A DNA stretch of 64,000 nt from Chrysaora quinquecirrha (taxonomy: Eukaryota > Cnidaria > Scyphozoa > Semaeostomeae > Pelagiidae), in NCBI GenBank assembly GCA_014526335.1, contig JACTAT010000340.1, positions 193,827 to 257,826 of the forward strand, in the 5' to 3' direction. The notes below the pieces were generated by a model. It was not told the DNA's origin and made no database searches. It was given only the letters and a program-made list of their open reading frames with translations. Made by a program: the position numbers and the translations under genes. Below, in pieces: positions 34,591 to 44,591 of this stretch (its first letter is position 1; each line of letters opens with the position of its first letter).

Positions 34591-35602
34591 AGCAATAGGA
34601 TCCCAAACGATGAAATTAAGGAAGCGCAGCTTTTAAATCCGAAATCCTCACTCTCATCCTGGGCGGTAAGCAGATGTTCCAGGGACGCAGTTGCTTTGCA
34701 AACAGCCTTGGCAAAGGCTGAAGAAATGTTTGGAAGCGGAATGAGGGTGTCTTTTGACTCTGGTAGCCAGAAATCATTCATAACTATGAAGGCTGCCTAG
34801 GATCTTGGGCTTAACCCAGTGAGAAGTAAACAGGCATATAATAAGGTAAGGTAAGGTATGTTGTATGTTGTTGTATGTTGAATTTTTCTCCTTCCTTTCA
34901 ATGGTGGAAAAAGTGTTAAAATATCTCGATTTGTTGTAAATGATATTACTGGCATTGCTAATGTGCATGCAGAAGAAGTTAAGAAACTTTATCCCCACTC
35001 ACGCACTTTATTGTTTTCTGATGTTTCAAGGATGGAAGAAACCATGAGAATCCAGATACTTATTGGTGCAGATAACCAATGGGAATTCTTGAAGGATGAC
35101 CAAGTACGAAGGGGGCCTCAAGAGCTCGTTGCTATCAAAACCACTCTTGGCTGAGTTCTTTGCAAGGTAAAAGATTAGATTCGTCAGAAGTATCTTTAAA
35201 CTTCGTAAAATTTATGAAAATGTTCACAAGTTGTTTGATCCCTAAGGCATTCGCCCCAGTGATGAAGTAGAAAAATCCCTTATCAACAAAATCATATGTA
35301 ATGGAACTAGATATTCAGTTTCTCTGCAATAGAAGGCAGGACGAGGCCCAATACTGTTTAATTACAGCACTTGTTTTGCTAGATTGAAGGGTCAGGAAGG
35401 AAATTGGAACATGCCGGGCGTTTTAAAGAGATATGATGAGATTATTTCAGAACAGAAAGACAGTGAAATCGTATCAAAGGTTTCCAATATAGAAACGGCA
35501 GATAAAATCTCTCATTTGCTGCACTCGGCAGTAATACGTAAGGACTCGGAGATCATCAAGGGAAGAGTTTTTTATGATGCATCTTGCAAAGGTAGATCTT
35601 AA
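34591..35602 (+). pseudogene. BEL/Pao protease and RT N-terminus
   Basis: The protease motif is MRVSFDSGSQKSFI, preceded by ALQTALAKAEEMF as in DUF1758-type BEL proteases. It is broken by a TAG at 34798 just before DLGLNPVR. Later fragments are YPHSRTLLFSD, ILIGADNQWEFL (34963-35154), and LLREYD-like LKRYDEIISEQ followed by AVIRKDSEIIKGRVFYDAS (35384-35602), the normal RT entry. Confidence 0.82.
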
Positions 35603-38210
35603 GGAAGATGAACCATCTTTTGCGAAAGAAACACTGGGGCCAATACAGGAAACAGGGGGCAAAACCAAGGTCTTAGGGATAGCTTGGGATAATGAGAGAG
35701 ATGTGATGGAGTTTGACCAGACAAAGTTGGTCCAAAATGTGCAGACTAATAGACCCACTAAAAGAGGAATACTAAGTACCTTGGCAATGCTATTTGACCC
35801 ATTAGGACTCACAAGCCCAATAGGGGTTCTTATTAACATTTTGTTTCAGGAATTATGCCTAGAAAAACTTGGATGGGATGACCCAGTCCCTGAGAATAAG
35901 ATAGCAAGGTGGGAAGAATGGATAAATGAGTTAAATAGAGTGAAGTTGATCACAGTGCCAAGATGTGTGTATGGTGGAGAAGAAGGAGAGGTCTTAAGTT
36001 ATGAGCTACATGGGTTTGGGGACACAAGCAAGAAGGCATACTGTGCCGTTGTCTATGTTGTTTGCAAGAAATCTAGTGGGACATACACAAAGATCTTATG
36101 CTCCAAAACTAGGGTAGCCCCACTTAAGGATCTAAGCATACCACAACTTGAACTGATGTCTGCGAGAATTCTTGCAACCTTGATGCATAATGTGAAACAA
36201 GCCTTATCCTCCCAGATCTCCTTTCAGAAAGTCAGATATTGGCTTGACAGCAAGACTGCACTATATTGGATAAACAATCAGGGAGAGTGGAAACAGTGGG
36301 TGCAGTTCCGTGTAGGGGAGATTCTGAAAGTATCAAGGAAGGAAGATTGGGGGCATGTGAGTGGTGTTGCCAACCCAGCAGACTTAGGTTCAAGGGGGGT
36401 GACAGCATCAGTTCTTGAAAACAGCAAGTTATGGTGGGAAGGTCCGGAGTGGTTGAGAAGAGGGGAGAGTGAGTGGCCAACTGAATTGCTTCTGCAAGAT
36501 TCGACTGAAATTGGAGAAGAGAGAAAAAGAGCATGTGTGTTGCAAGTTGTCGCCGTGAATGAGAACAAAATTGGAAGTGTGATAGAAATTGAGAGAAATA
36601 GTAGGTTAAGCAGACTATATAGAGTGACAGCATGGGTAATGAGGTTCGTGTGCAACCTGAAACAAAGAAGGGCAGATAAAGAGAGAATAGAAGGCCCATT
36701 GAGAGCGAAAGAAATCAAAGAAGCAGAAAAGAAGTGGCTAAGAGAAGCCCAAACAACGCTTAAACAAACATCAGATTACGAAAAAACGAAAACTCAGCTA
36801 GGCATAGTTGAGAGAGATGGTTTGTTGGTATGTCGAGGACGTCTAGAGAATTCAGACTTAGAATGAGGATCTAAATATCCAATCATTTTGCCTAAGGAAC
36901 ATAAGTTAACACAGCTTATCGTTCTTGATTGTCACCAGAAAGTGCATCACTTGAAAGTGAGAGCTACATTAGCTGAGCTGAGGTCCAGATTTTGGGTGAC
37001 TATGGGTAGGCAATTCGTTAAAAGGGTATTGAAACCATGTTTTCGTTGTAGGTTCTTGGATGGAAAGGCGTACAATGCGCCAGTTACAGCAGCCTTGCCA
37101 GCATTCAGAGTGACAGAGATGCCTCCGTTCACTAGCACCGGAGTTGACTTTGCTGGCCCATTATTCATAAAATCTTCATCTGGTGAGATGATTAAATCGT
37201 ATATTACTCTTTTTACCTGTTCAGTAACAAGTGCTATTCACCTTGAATTGGTAACAGATCTAAGAACGTCATCATTTATGAATTGTGGACGCCAATTCTC
37301 TGTAAGGAGAGGAACACCTAGGCATATCGTGTTGGACAAAACCCAGACTTTTAAGTCTACATCCAAGGTATTGCATCAGCTTCTTAGTTCTAATGAGGTT
37401 GGAGATTTTCTCAGTGCTAAAAGAATTACTTGGCAATTCAACTTAGATCTTGCACCTTGGTGGGGTGGTCTATTTGAGAGGATGATCGGGAGTGTAAAGC
37501 GGTGCCTTAGAAAGGTCTTAGGTAATGCTAGGCTTAACCAAGATGAGATGAATACAGTGCTTGTGGAAGTGGAAAATACAATAAATTCGCGACCATTAAC
37601 GTATCATGATGAAGAGCTTGATTTGCAAGTATTAACACCCTCTCATTTGCTTATGGGTAGGAGATTAGCAGCCTTAAGTGATAACGTTGACTCAGATTTA
37701 GAAATCGACAAAGAAAGTAATATTAGTACTATCTCTAAGCGTTTCTTAAACTTAGCAAAGAAGCTAAGCCACTTTTGGAACAGGTGGCGTAATGAGTATC
37801 TTGCAGGATTACGTGAAGCTCATACCTCGAACAAGAACAAGGGAAATGACATCCAGAAGGGAGATATTGTGCTCATCCAAGAAGAGAACAAAGCTAAGAG
37901 AAACTCCTGGAAAATTGGAAGGATAGAAGAGCTGATTAGAGGAAAAGATGGAGAGATACGAGGCGCTAAGGTTAGGAAGGCAGCGAAAGGTAAGCCAGAA
38001 TTGATTAATAGACCTATTCAGAAACTTTTTCCTTTAGAGAGTGGATTGCAGGTGAATGATGAGAGTAAGGAAAGGGAGGAAAGAAAGAATGCAGATGAGG
38101 GATCTGAGGCTGTAGAAAAGCATGTTACCCAGGACACGGGCAGCGCAAGACCCCGTTGTGCAGCAGCGCAAGACGCGCATTGGAAGTCACGCCTTATGCT
38201 TGACCCATAG
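35574..38210 (+). pseudogene. BEL/Pao RT tail, RNase H and integrase
   Basis: One frame with a single in-frame TGA at 36864. It starts at the post-RT motif KVLGIAWDNERDVMEF and continues with LAMLFDPLGLTSPIGV, then RNase H (HGFGDTSKKAYCAVVYV, LDSKTALYWI, NPADLGSRG). The integrase has HLKVRATLAELRSRFWV, CFRCR, STGVDFAGPL, VLDKTQTF and APWWGGLFERMIGSVKRCL with the catalytic Glu, then LTPSHLLMGRR. The palm, with the YVDD box expected between about 35600 and 35640, is absent, so the polymerase is deleted. The second catalytic region has LDK in place of the usual DN. Confidence 0.9.
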
Positions 38211-38229
38211 CGGCTCAAGGAGGGGGGAG

Positions 38230-38737
38230 TGTCGGGAAAACTCGTCAACGCGCCATATGCTTATTCTTACATTTATTACAATTGTTGTTGTTGTTGTATC
38301 TTTATATTTATCGTATTCATTCATTGGGATATGCCACGAGGGCAATCATGTGATATTTTTTCTTCTAGTTATTGTTTAAGTACTCGATGTATGTATATTG
38401 AATTTACTTAAGTTAATACATGTATTCTTAAGGAAGATGAGTCAGTAGCGCACCTATTGATATAACAAATAAGGTAAATCCTATTCCTTTTATGTATAGA
38501 AATAAAAGTATTCTGTTTCCTATCTAAGTTTTCATTGGTTAGTTGGAATGTGTGTAATTGAGGAGTTATGAGGATATGTTTCTCGTAAAATTGTCAGATG
38601 TGTATTGGAAATCGTTGAAGTAAGATTAGAGAGAATTTACATGAAGAGTACATAAAAATCACATCGGAGTTTCTTTCGTAGCCTTCTCTAGATTCTTAAT
38701 TATTCTGAACCTTAGAGTTAGATTGATATCTACAATA
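38230..38737 (+). repeat. BEL/Pao 3' LTR (508 bp)
   Basis: Copy of 28818-29326. Followed directly by the target duplication CTGTT. Confidence 0.93.
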
Positions 38738-38742
38738 CTGTT

Positions 38743-39360
38743 GTTGCAATAATTAACCACATGGGTACAAATCATAATGATTACCTTAATGCACTTGCCG
38801 TCCAACTTTGGAAATTTTGTTATGCCCACAACATTTGGGTCACTGCATGCCACATCCCCTGGCGACCACAACGTAATTGCAGATAGAGAATCACGAAAAG
38901 TTTATAAGCAAGATGCTGAATGGAGGCTTAATGTCTACAATTATAACCAGAGATTGATCTGTTCGCCTCCAGGCACAACAAACAGTTTCTTAAATATAGT
39001 TCCCTGAGGCAAGACCCCGATGCCTTTGCAATTAATACTTTCACTCTTTGTTGGGAAAATTTGAATATTTACTGTTTCCCACCTTTCAGTTGTGCACTTC
39101 ATGTGCTGCAAAAGATATTACAAGACAATGCTGCAGGAGTAGTTGTGGTACCCAAGTGGCCAACACAGCCCTCGTACCCAATTCTGTTGAAAATGCTGAC
39201 TGCTCCACCAGTTTATCTTCGACCAAAGAACAATCTCCTATGGTTATCAGTAGCTCCATCTCTCCTGCACCTGCTTCTACGCAAATTACATCTGATGGCA
39301 TGTCTTGTGTCCAGCAAACCTGTTCTAAACGAGGAATCTCCGGACGAGCTGTTGATATAA
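38743..39360 (+). pseudogene. DIRS RNase H remainder and C-terminal domain
   Basis: Continues the frame broken at 28817: INHMGTNHNDYLNALAVQLW, then after a one-base shift in the CCCC near 38858, GDHNVIADRESRKVYK and EWRLN. The DIRS-typical tail IYCFPPFSCALHVLQKIL and VVPKWPTQPSYPIL follows in another frame, ending at 39360. Confidence 0.8.
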
Positions 39361-39611
39361 TAATGACCTCTTCGGGAAGTGGCACGCAGAAACAGTATTC
39401 TACCTATTTACGCCGCTTGCTGCAATTTTGTGAAGCAAAATCATGTGATCCTCTTGCTGCACATGTAAAAATTGTAATTGATTTCTTAACCACCTTGTAT
39501 AATGCTGGATTATCATACAGCTCTGTTAATACTGCTTGTAGCGCACTATCGTCATTATTTCAACAAAACAGTGATTACTTGGAAATCACCATCTTGTCTC
39601 CGTTTATATGA
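39240..39611 (+). pseudogene. DIRS tyrosine recombinase, N-terminal part only
   Basis: The overlapping frame holds RGISGRAVDIIMTSSGSGTQ, KQYSTYLRRLLQFCEAK, VIDFLTTLYNAGLSYSSVNT and ACSALSSLF, the SAM-like core-binding region of DIRS recombinases. The catalytic R-H-R-Y half is not present after 39611, so the gene is truncated. Confidence 0.82.
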
Positions 39612-40121
39612 ACATAATCCGGACCACACGAACACTCGTACCACTCGGACCATTCTGTCAATTCAATAATTTTTTCAAAATTCAATTTTTTTAAAAACAT
39701 AAGTAAATAAGATTAAACAATGTTTATCATTCTAATTGTCTAATTAACACCGCCCCTCTCAGTCTCCAAAGACTATCGATGAACACTCTGGCCAATGTCA
39801 CAAGAGGCTGTGTAGAACCCTCATACAGCTCAGGAAGAGTAGCCCGTTCGTTGCAACAGCTAATTAGTAAGCTTCAGAACAGGTGGCTGAGGACTTTTCC
39901 ATGTAGGAGAAATTCTTGGACACGGGAGACCCTTGGTAGACAGATAATGCTGCTCATCAAAGCCCTGTTAAGTTTGTGTTTTATTATTCAATCTTTTGGA
40001 TGAACTAGGAAAGTAAACACACCATTAACCAAATTCAAACCACTCGAGCACGTTCATCAGGCACTTTCAATAAAAAGCAGCACATCTTTAAAACAACTGA
40101 TTTCTTATTTTCATTGTAGAA
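39612..40121. other. Non-coding junction after the DIRS remnant
   Basis: A 74-codon frame at 39779-40003 has no recognised domain. No DIRS terminal repeat could be located. Confidence 0.4.
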
Positions 40122-40334
40122 ATGGAAATGATAAAAGAATTAGTAAACACAAGCTACCCAATTAAAAAACATGTACATATCAATTGGATACAGACAAATA
40201 AGAATAGAATAAAATTCCCACAAAAATTTGAAGGCATGTACAATGGAAAAGCAGATTGGGATGAGGACAAAAAAATTGAACATGAGGGAGGAGGAAACGA
40301 CGATGCGGAGAAATGGATAAGAGAAAACTGTTAA
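40122..40334 (+). CDS. Short ORF, unknown (70 aa)
   Basis: Starts MEMIKELVNTSYPIKKHVHI after a splice-acceptor-like TTTTCATTGTAG. Charged and lysine-rich, with NGKADWDEDKK near the end. No family recognised. It is the first of a same-strand run of short ORFs reaching 42.4 kb. Confidence 0.4.
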   Translation: MEMIKELVNTSYPIKKHVHINWIQTNKNRIKFPQKFEGMYNGKADWDEDKKIEHEGGGNDDAEKWIRENC

Positions 40335-40791
40335 TGTTGTTGTTCATATGTTTGTTCTTGTTAATATGTTAATATGTTTATATATTTATATTTATTGCAA
40401 GCAAAACAGTTGTTTTTCAGCATTTGTGAAACTTCAACTAAGATTCAATAAACACAGTTTCTTCTAAAAAATTACAATGTTCTTTCAACTTATCTAATGG
40501 GTTGTGTGATGTTGCTTTCAGCCTTCCAAATTGTTCTATATTAAACGATGACATACCAATATGTTCACAAATGTTTGATATCTCCGCCACACCATTCAAA
40601 CATCATTCCAGTCTAGAATATCTTTAAGAATTTACATCAAGTCATGGCATGATGATGCAGCAACTGTTGAATAATAACTTACACAATGTATCTTTCATTG
40701 GCAATATGTGCGTTTCCACTTATCTGCTAACAGTTTGTATAATAAAAGAAGCGTGTTCCTTTATCATAAACAGCGAATAACATGTTTCAAG
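40335..40791. other. Non-coding spacer
   Basis: AT-rich with TTGTTAATATG-type repetition near 40350-40390. The N-terminal part of the Fic ORF could be decayed here. Confidence 0.35.
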
Positions 40792-41067
40792 GAAGAATAC
40801 TTTGAGTATTGTAAACCAGAAGATATTGAGAAAGAACTAGTTAAACTCTTGGATAATAGAAATATTTAACCTCTTGAATTTCTGCGAAAGTTTTTACAAA
40901 TACATCCTTTTCTAGATGGTAATGGCAGACTGGCAAAACTCTTGTATTGTTTCCTGTCTAATAAATGTATATTACGGGACGATCAAGAAAAGTATATTAA
41001 CGCTTTAACAAAATCTGACAAAATTTTACAAGAATATCTTAGTCATCTCAAATCTCTTATAAATTAA
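40792..41067 (+). pseudogene. Fic-domain (AMPylase-type) fragment
   Basis: The frame carries IHPFLDGNGRLAKLL, the Fic/Doc catalytic loop (HPFxDGNGR, His in the codon at 40903). Fic proteins transfer AMP or related groups to target proteins. One in-frame TAA lies 12 codons before the motif, and the normal final Arg of the loop is Lys here. Upstream helices (PEDIEKELVKLLDNRN) fit a Fic fold, but the N-terminal half is missing. It ends at TAA 41065, 24 bases before the next ORF. Confidence 0.75.
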
Positions 41068-41090
41068 ATGCATGCACCTAGTAATTAAAA

Positions 41091-41366
41091 ATGGGTAAGC
41101 ATAAGAGACAACGTACAAAGTGGTGAAGCACAAAAAGAATTAGAGGTAAACGTCTTTTTAAAAACTTTCAAAATTGGATTGTCAAAACAGCGATTGGAAT
41201 TACACCATTACCAGGCTTGCAGGGCAAATTGAAACCACGAATTAGGAAAAGGGGGTGAAAAAATAAACCTTTACAATTTATCCCTAGAGAAGTCTGAAGA
41301 GCTGCTGGCGTACCAAAGAAAACGCTGAATAAATTTGTTTATGCTAAAAAATCTTATTTCAAATAA
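41091..41366 (+). pseudogene. Small basic protein ORF with three in-frame TGAs
   Basis: From ATG 41091 to TAA 41364 the frame is 91 codons, interrupted only by TGA, three times. It is very rich in Lys/Arg (MGKHKRQRTKW at the start; GKRLFKNFQNWIVKTAIG in the middle). The stop overlaps the next start as TAATG. All three TGAs could come from CGA by C-to-T change. It resembles the small basic core-type proteins of compact viral or Polinton-like genomes. This is a low-confidence guess. Confidence 0.45.
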
Positions 41367-41657
41367 TGGCATCACCAGCAGGAACTATTATTGCTTCAAT
41401 GATTATTGATGATATGTTAAAAAATGACAGTGGACAGGAAGCAACCGAGTCGATGAGAGGTGGTTATGAAAGAAAGACAGCTTTAGAAAATCCAACAAAA
41501 ATGGAGTCCGCATTAGCGTGAGCAGCAGTTAGACAAGCAATTAAAAGGAGTAAAAGCAGCTGCCAAAGGCGGTGCCATAGCTGGAACTGGTTTAGAAGTT
41601 GTGACTGGTTTAAGAAAATTAGCTGGTGGTGTTGTGAGAAGAAAGCATAGAAAGTGA
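41366..41657 (+). pseudogene. Small Ala/Gly-rich ORF, one TGA and one frameshift
   Basis: ATG 41366 overlaps the preceding TAA by one base. It begins MASPAGTIIASMIIDDMLKN. A TGA at 41519 follows AL-A, and a one-base shift near 41547 leads to AAKGGAIAGTG and a basic end at TGA 41655. No family recognised. The tight overlap with its neighbour suggests a compact polycistronic unit. Confidence 0.45.
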
Positions 41658-41661
41658 CTCA

Positions 41662-41835
41662 ATGGTTGTAGGAAAGCAACATATACTGGAAAGCGTAGAC
41701 AAAAGAAAAGAAAAATTCGCTAAACCGGTTTTCATTAGTGATCTGTTTGGTTGGAACTTTCCAGAAGAAGAAAAAGTCCCAGATAATGACGTAATAATCC
41801 TGCAATCTGATTGGTTAGAACTAAGAACTTTGTAG
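41662..41835 (+). CDS. Small ORF, unknown (57 aa)
   Basis: ATG 41662 lies four bases after the preceding stop. It starts MVVGKQHILESVDKRKEKFA, then FISDLFGWNFPEEEKV, and is intact to TAG 41833. No family recognised. The 3' part overlaps a 20-bp direct repeat (ATAATCCTGCAATCTGATTG, near 41803 and 41870). Confidence 0.4.
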   Translation: MVVGKQHILESVDKRKEKFAKPVFISDLFGWNFPEEEKVPDNDVIILQSDWLELRTL

Positions 41836-41990
41836 AACTTTTCGAAGACTTTTTGAGAAGAGTCCTAAATAATCCTGCAATCTGATTGGTTAATAATTCA
41901 AACTTCACATTCGATCAATCTATAAATCAATGCATAAAACCAAATCAGTTCAGTTGTAAAAAATTGTTGTAGAGTGTGGAGCTAAAAATC

Positions 41991-42359
41991 ATGGCAGCAA
42001 TTTACGAAGCTAGAGATGAAGAGGGCCTAATCAAGTCATCATTTGTTGTTCAGTCTGGTTCTAACAAATGGTTGTAAGTGCTGAAAGATACGATTAAAGA
42101 TGCATTGACCATAAAATCAATGGGTATTTCCCATTCAGCACTGTCATGTCTCTTGGAAATAGTTGATGAAAACATAAACGATCAATTTCAATTTCAAGGA
42201 GAAGATGCTGAAAGTCTGTTTGAGAAGAACAAAGTACACATTGAATCAAAGCAGTATTTTGGTAGGACCACACAGTTTCTAACACTATATACTGAAGTTT
42301 TGAGTAAAGAAGAAGCATATGAGGATAAGCTGGAAAATCTATCTGCAGAAAAATCATGA
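41991..42359 (+). pseudogene. ORF of 122 codons with one in-frame TAA
   Basis: Upstream lie an ATTGG box repeat and a TATAAATC box near 41920. ATG 41991 starts MAAIYEARDEEGLIKSSF. The TAA at 42075 is in frame with the 93-codon remainder (TIKDALTIKSMGISHSALSC, then DKLENLSAEKS). TAA could be CAA changed by C-to-T, or GTAAGT there could be a splice donor. Helical and acidic; no family recognised. Confidence 0.45.
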
Positions 42360-43053
42360 CAAGCTGGAAATGTACATGGAGAAAAATTCCCCTGTGGTAG
42401 TAAAAGGGTAATAATCTTTTTGATTTCTACACTAAATCTTTTGTGATCAAGAGCAGAATGCCAAGAAGGCTTTCAAAGCCAATCTATACAAAACTTTTGA
42501 ATTCAGCATCTCACTGAACATTAATTTTAGGTCTACCATATTAACCTACTCTAGACTATTTCCAATCAAACCTATGAAACTAGGCAATAATGATACAACT
42601 CTGTTCACAGAGCTGAAGATCACAAAAAATTACATGTTACTCGCATCACAAAAAATTACGTGTTACTCGCTCGTCTCACTTGTAAATCTCCTTTCTTTCT
42701 CAGCAAATTTACATGAAACCCAGTTTCTTGTCCTTTACAGACTGGATAGATTTCTTTAGCCTTTAGCAGGATCAAGACATTGATCATTGGACATTGATTT
42801 GACATTGATTTGTCCCCTTTTGACGATTTGTTACTACATAGCCACTGCCGTCTTCTGTGCTACACACTTTTACACCTTTGCAAATTGATCTTCTGATGTG
42901 TAACCTTGTTTTCTGGCCATTCACAACAAGGGTGTGCATCTGCATTTGACTTTTTTTTTTTTTAACAACAATTCCAATCGAATTAATTACTCATCTATTT
43001 AAAACAAAGAAACAAAATTTATAAATATAACAAGTCCACTAAACAGTTTAAGC
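42360..43053. other. Non-coding
   Basis: Contains a small duplication (AAAATTACATGTTACTCGC / AAAATTACGTGTTACTCGC near 42627 and 42651) and TTGACATTGATTTG twice near 42793. No gene recognised. Confidence 0.4.
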
Positions 43054-43757
43054 CTATTGTTCGAAAATAAAGTCACAACTAGACATGCAAATGTCAATGT
43101 CTGTCTCAGATGTAAGATCGTTCCTTTCTCTAAGGGATCTTGATCCACGAATGCAGAGGTTCATGGATCTCAGCAAGGAGAAGGCGATTCTTGTCCGAAT
43201 CCAATTTGAAACCATACTTTTCGGCAGCCGTCTCTTATCTGCCAGTAACTTGGCTACTCTATTGTAAAATGTTTGACATTCCTTGCTCAAGCCTCCTGAT
43301 GTTGTGAAAACTGGTGGCGTGAAAGACCCATGTTCAATCTGCAGAATGCGATCGTTGTATTTACGTTTTTTCTCCCGCTCGTTTCTTTCATGTGCTTTCT
43401 CTAGGGATATGGCAGAATATCGCGGAGCAACGGGTTGAAAACCCTTACATCAAAATAAGCTCGTTGACCTTTGATCCATAAACCTCTTGCAGCGATGTCA
43501 GCCTTAGCATTCTCACTCGTGTTTTCTTGAGTTGGCAGCATTTCTCCATTCAAGGGTGTCAGAACTGGCTCTGTCTCTACATCATGGCAGATTTCATTCA
43601 GCATTTCAGCAGTCAAATCCCTTACTTCCTTATGTCTTAACGTTATGAAGCCACCTTTTTTGCATGACAGAGCATGTTCAACGTCGAAGCTAGACCCACA
43701 GACACATTTTGCAGGCAATCTTGATAGAGGTAAGCTGTACCTGAGCAAGAGGGCATC
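43054..43757 (-). pseudogene. Cys-rich C-terminal region of a cnidarian-type retroelement ORF
   Basis: Reading leftward: LSRLPAKCVCGSSFDVEHAL, SCKKGGFITLRHKEVRDLTA, EICHDVETEPVLTPL and QRAYFDVRVFNPL. After a frame break near 43400 follow RILQIEHGSFTPPVF and a final helix with SNWIRTRIAFSLLRSMNLCI. This order (Cys/His cluster, FFDVRVFNP-type motif, FSLLRS helix) is what I recall at the C-terminus of RT-bearing ORFs abundant in coral genomes. The RT itself is absent here. Confidence 0.65.
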
Positions 43758-44460
43758 GAAAATGACATCTGCATTTGACTTGAGGACTTGGTCAATTGAT
43801 TGTGGTTACTCATGTAGTGAGGGCGAAATTTTGCTGCAAATTTTTCTTTCATCAAGTCTGCACAGTGAAAAAACACATACCTTGAGAAGTAGCCAGGGAA
43901 CTCGTAATGTTTATTCGTGGAGATGACCTGCCACTTTGTTTCGTCGGCTAGCATCTTCTTTATCAGTGGCATGTAGTGCACCCCTCTGTTGCCTTTTTCA
44001 TTTCTTTGCAGTGCTCGTACTACAGAAGGCTGCAATGTGATTTCGCATGGGCTTGCTATGAACAAAGGTGAACAGTTTTGCAAAAATATTTTGCTTTGTC
44101 TGCTACCAAGTAGAAGTGATATGTTCTTGGGTAAGAATTCCTTTATGGACAGGAATTGTGGAAATCAATTTTGACAAATTGAAGTCTTATTTGCTGGTCT
44201 GAGCAGACATTCCCAGGAAGCTTTGCTCCACTCTCTTCCAGAAAATACATTTCCAGTGGCAAATTTTTCTGATTGGTCGATCACTGCTTGTATGCTTTGT
44301 GTTACCAAGCAATCTTGTTTTGCCCCTCTAAGCCAGCCAATTAGTTTGGTTTCAGACACCCTGCTCTGCTGCAGTGCATGGTCAAGCTCTTGTATTGCAC
44401 TAAGTAACGTCTTCAGAGACACCTTGATATCAAAGTCCTTGCTTATCTTGCTTTCTTAGC
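43758..44460 (-). other. Minus-strand frames of unknown identity
   Basis: Two frames (about 43757-44083 and 44165-44422) contain plausible protein-like stretches (NEKGNRGVHYMPLIKKMLAD; IGWLRGAKQDCLVTQSIQAV). They have no recognised domain. They lie between the RecQ-like remnant and the retroelement tail and may be further exons of the former. Confidence 0.3.
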
Positions 44461-44591
44461 ACACACAACACTGTTCTGGTCTGTCCGTCATTTCTGCAAG
44501 AAACCATAAACGTATATAAATACTTCCTTTTGAATAAATAGTGTTGTATGTTGTATAGTGACTTAAACAATATGCTAATCGTGTAATTACC

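Larger units (their letters stand above)
30476..34600 (-). mobile_element. Gypsy retrotransposon (minus strand) nested in the BEL element
   Basis: Reading leftward: Gag with zinc knuckle and protease, RT, RNase H, integrase, a polypurine tract (GAAAAGGGGAG on the minus strand) and a putative 3' LTR. No matching 5' LTR is visible right of 34560, so the right end is truncated or rearranged. BEL sequence resumes by about 34620. Several frameshifts make it inactive. Confidence 0.85.
28818..38737 (+). mobile_element. BEL/Pao LTR retrotransposon with 5-bp TSD, itself interrupted by Gypsy
   Basis: LTRs at 28818-29326 and 38230-38737 begin TGTCGGGAAAAC and end CTACAATA. The host duplication CTGTT sits at 28813-28817 and 38738-38742. 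A purine tract (AAGGAGGGGGGAG) precedes the 3' LTR. Internal genes in order are Gag, protease, RT, RNase H and integrase in the BEL/Pao arrangement. The element is dead: the RT core is missing, there are in-frame stops, and a minus-strand Gypsy element occupies about 30.5-34.6 kb. Confidence 0.93.
26280..39611 (+). mobile_element. DIRS-type retrotransposon, decayed and split by a BEL/Pao insertion
   Basis: The parts in order are Gag (26280-27355), RT plus start of RNase H (27472-28817), the rest of RNase H (38743-39360) and a tyrosine recombinase start in an overlapping frame (about 39240-39611). The RNase H frame breaks at DNTSV, exactly at the BEL left LTR, and resumes after the right LTR with the expected continuation (INHMGTNH). 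Several frameshifts are present. The recombinase stops before its catalytic half, so the 3' end is lost. The tyrosine recombinase in place of a DDE integrase identifies the DIRS order. Confidence 0.85.

Noticed and set aside
36232..36718. Minus-strand ORFs of 146-155 codons inside the BEL integrase region
   Set aside because: They are antisense to conserved RNase H/integrase coding sequence and rich in Ser/Leu, typical shadow frames.
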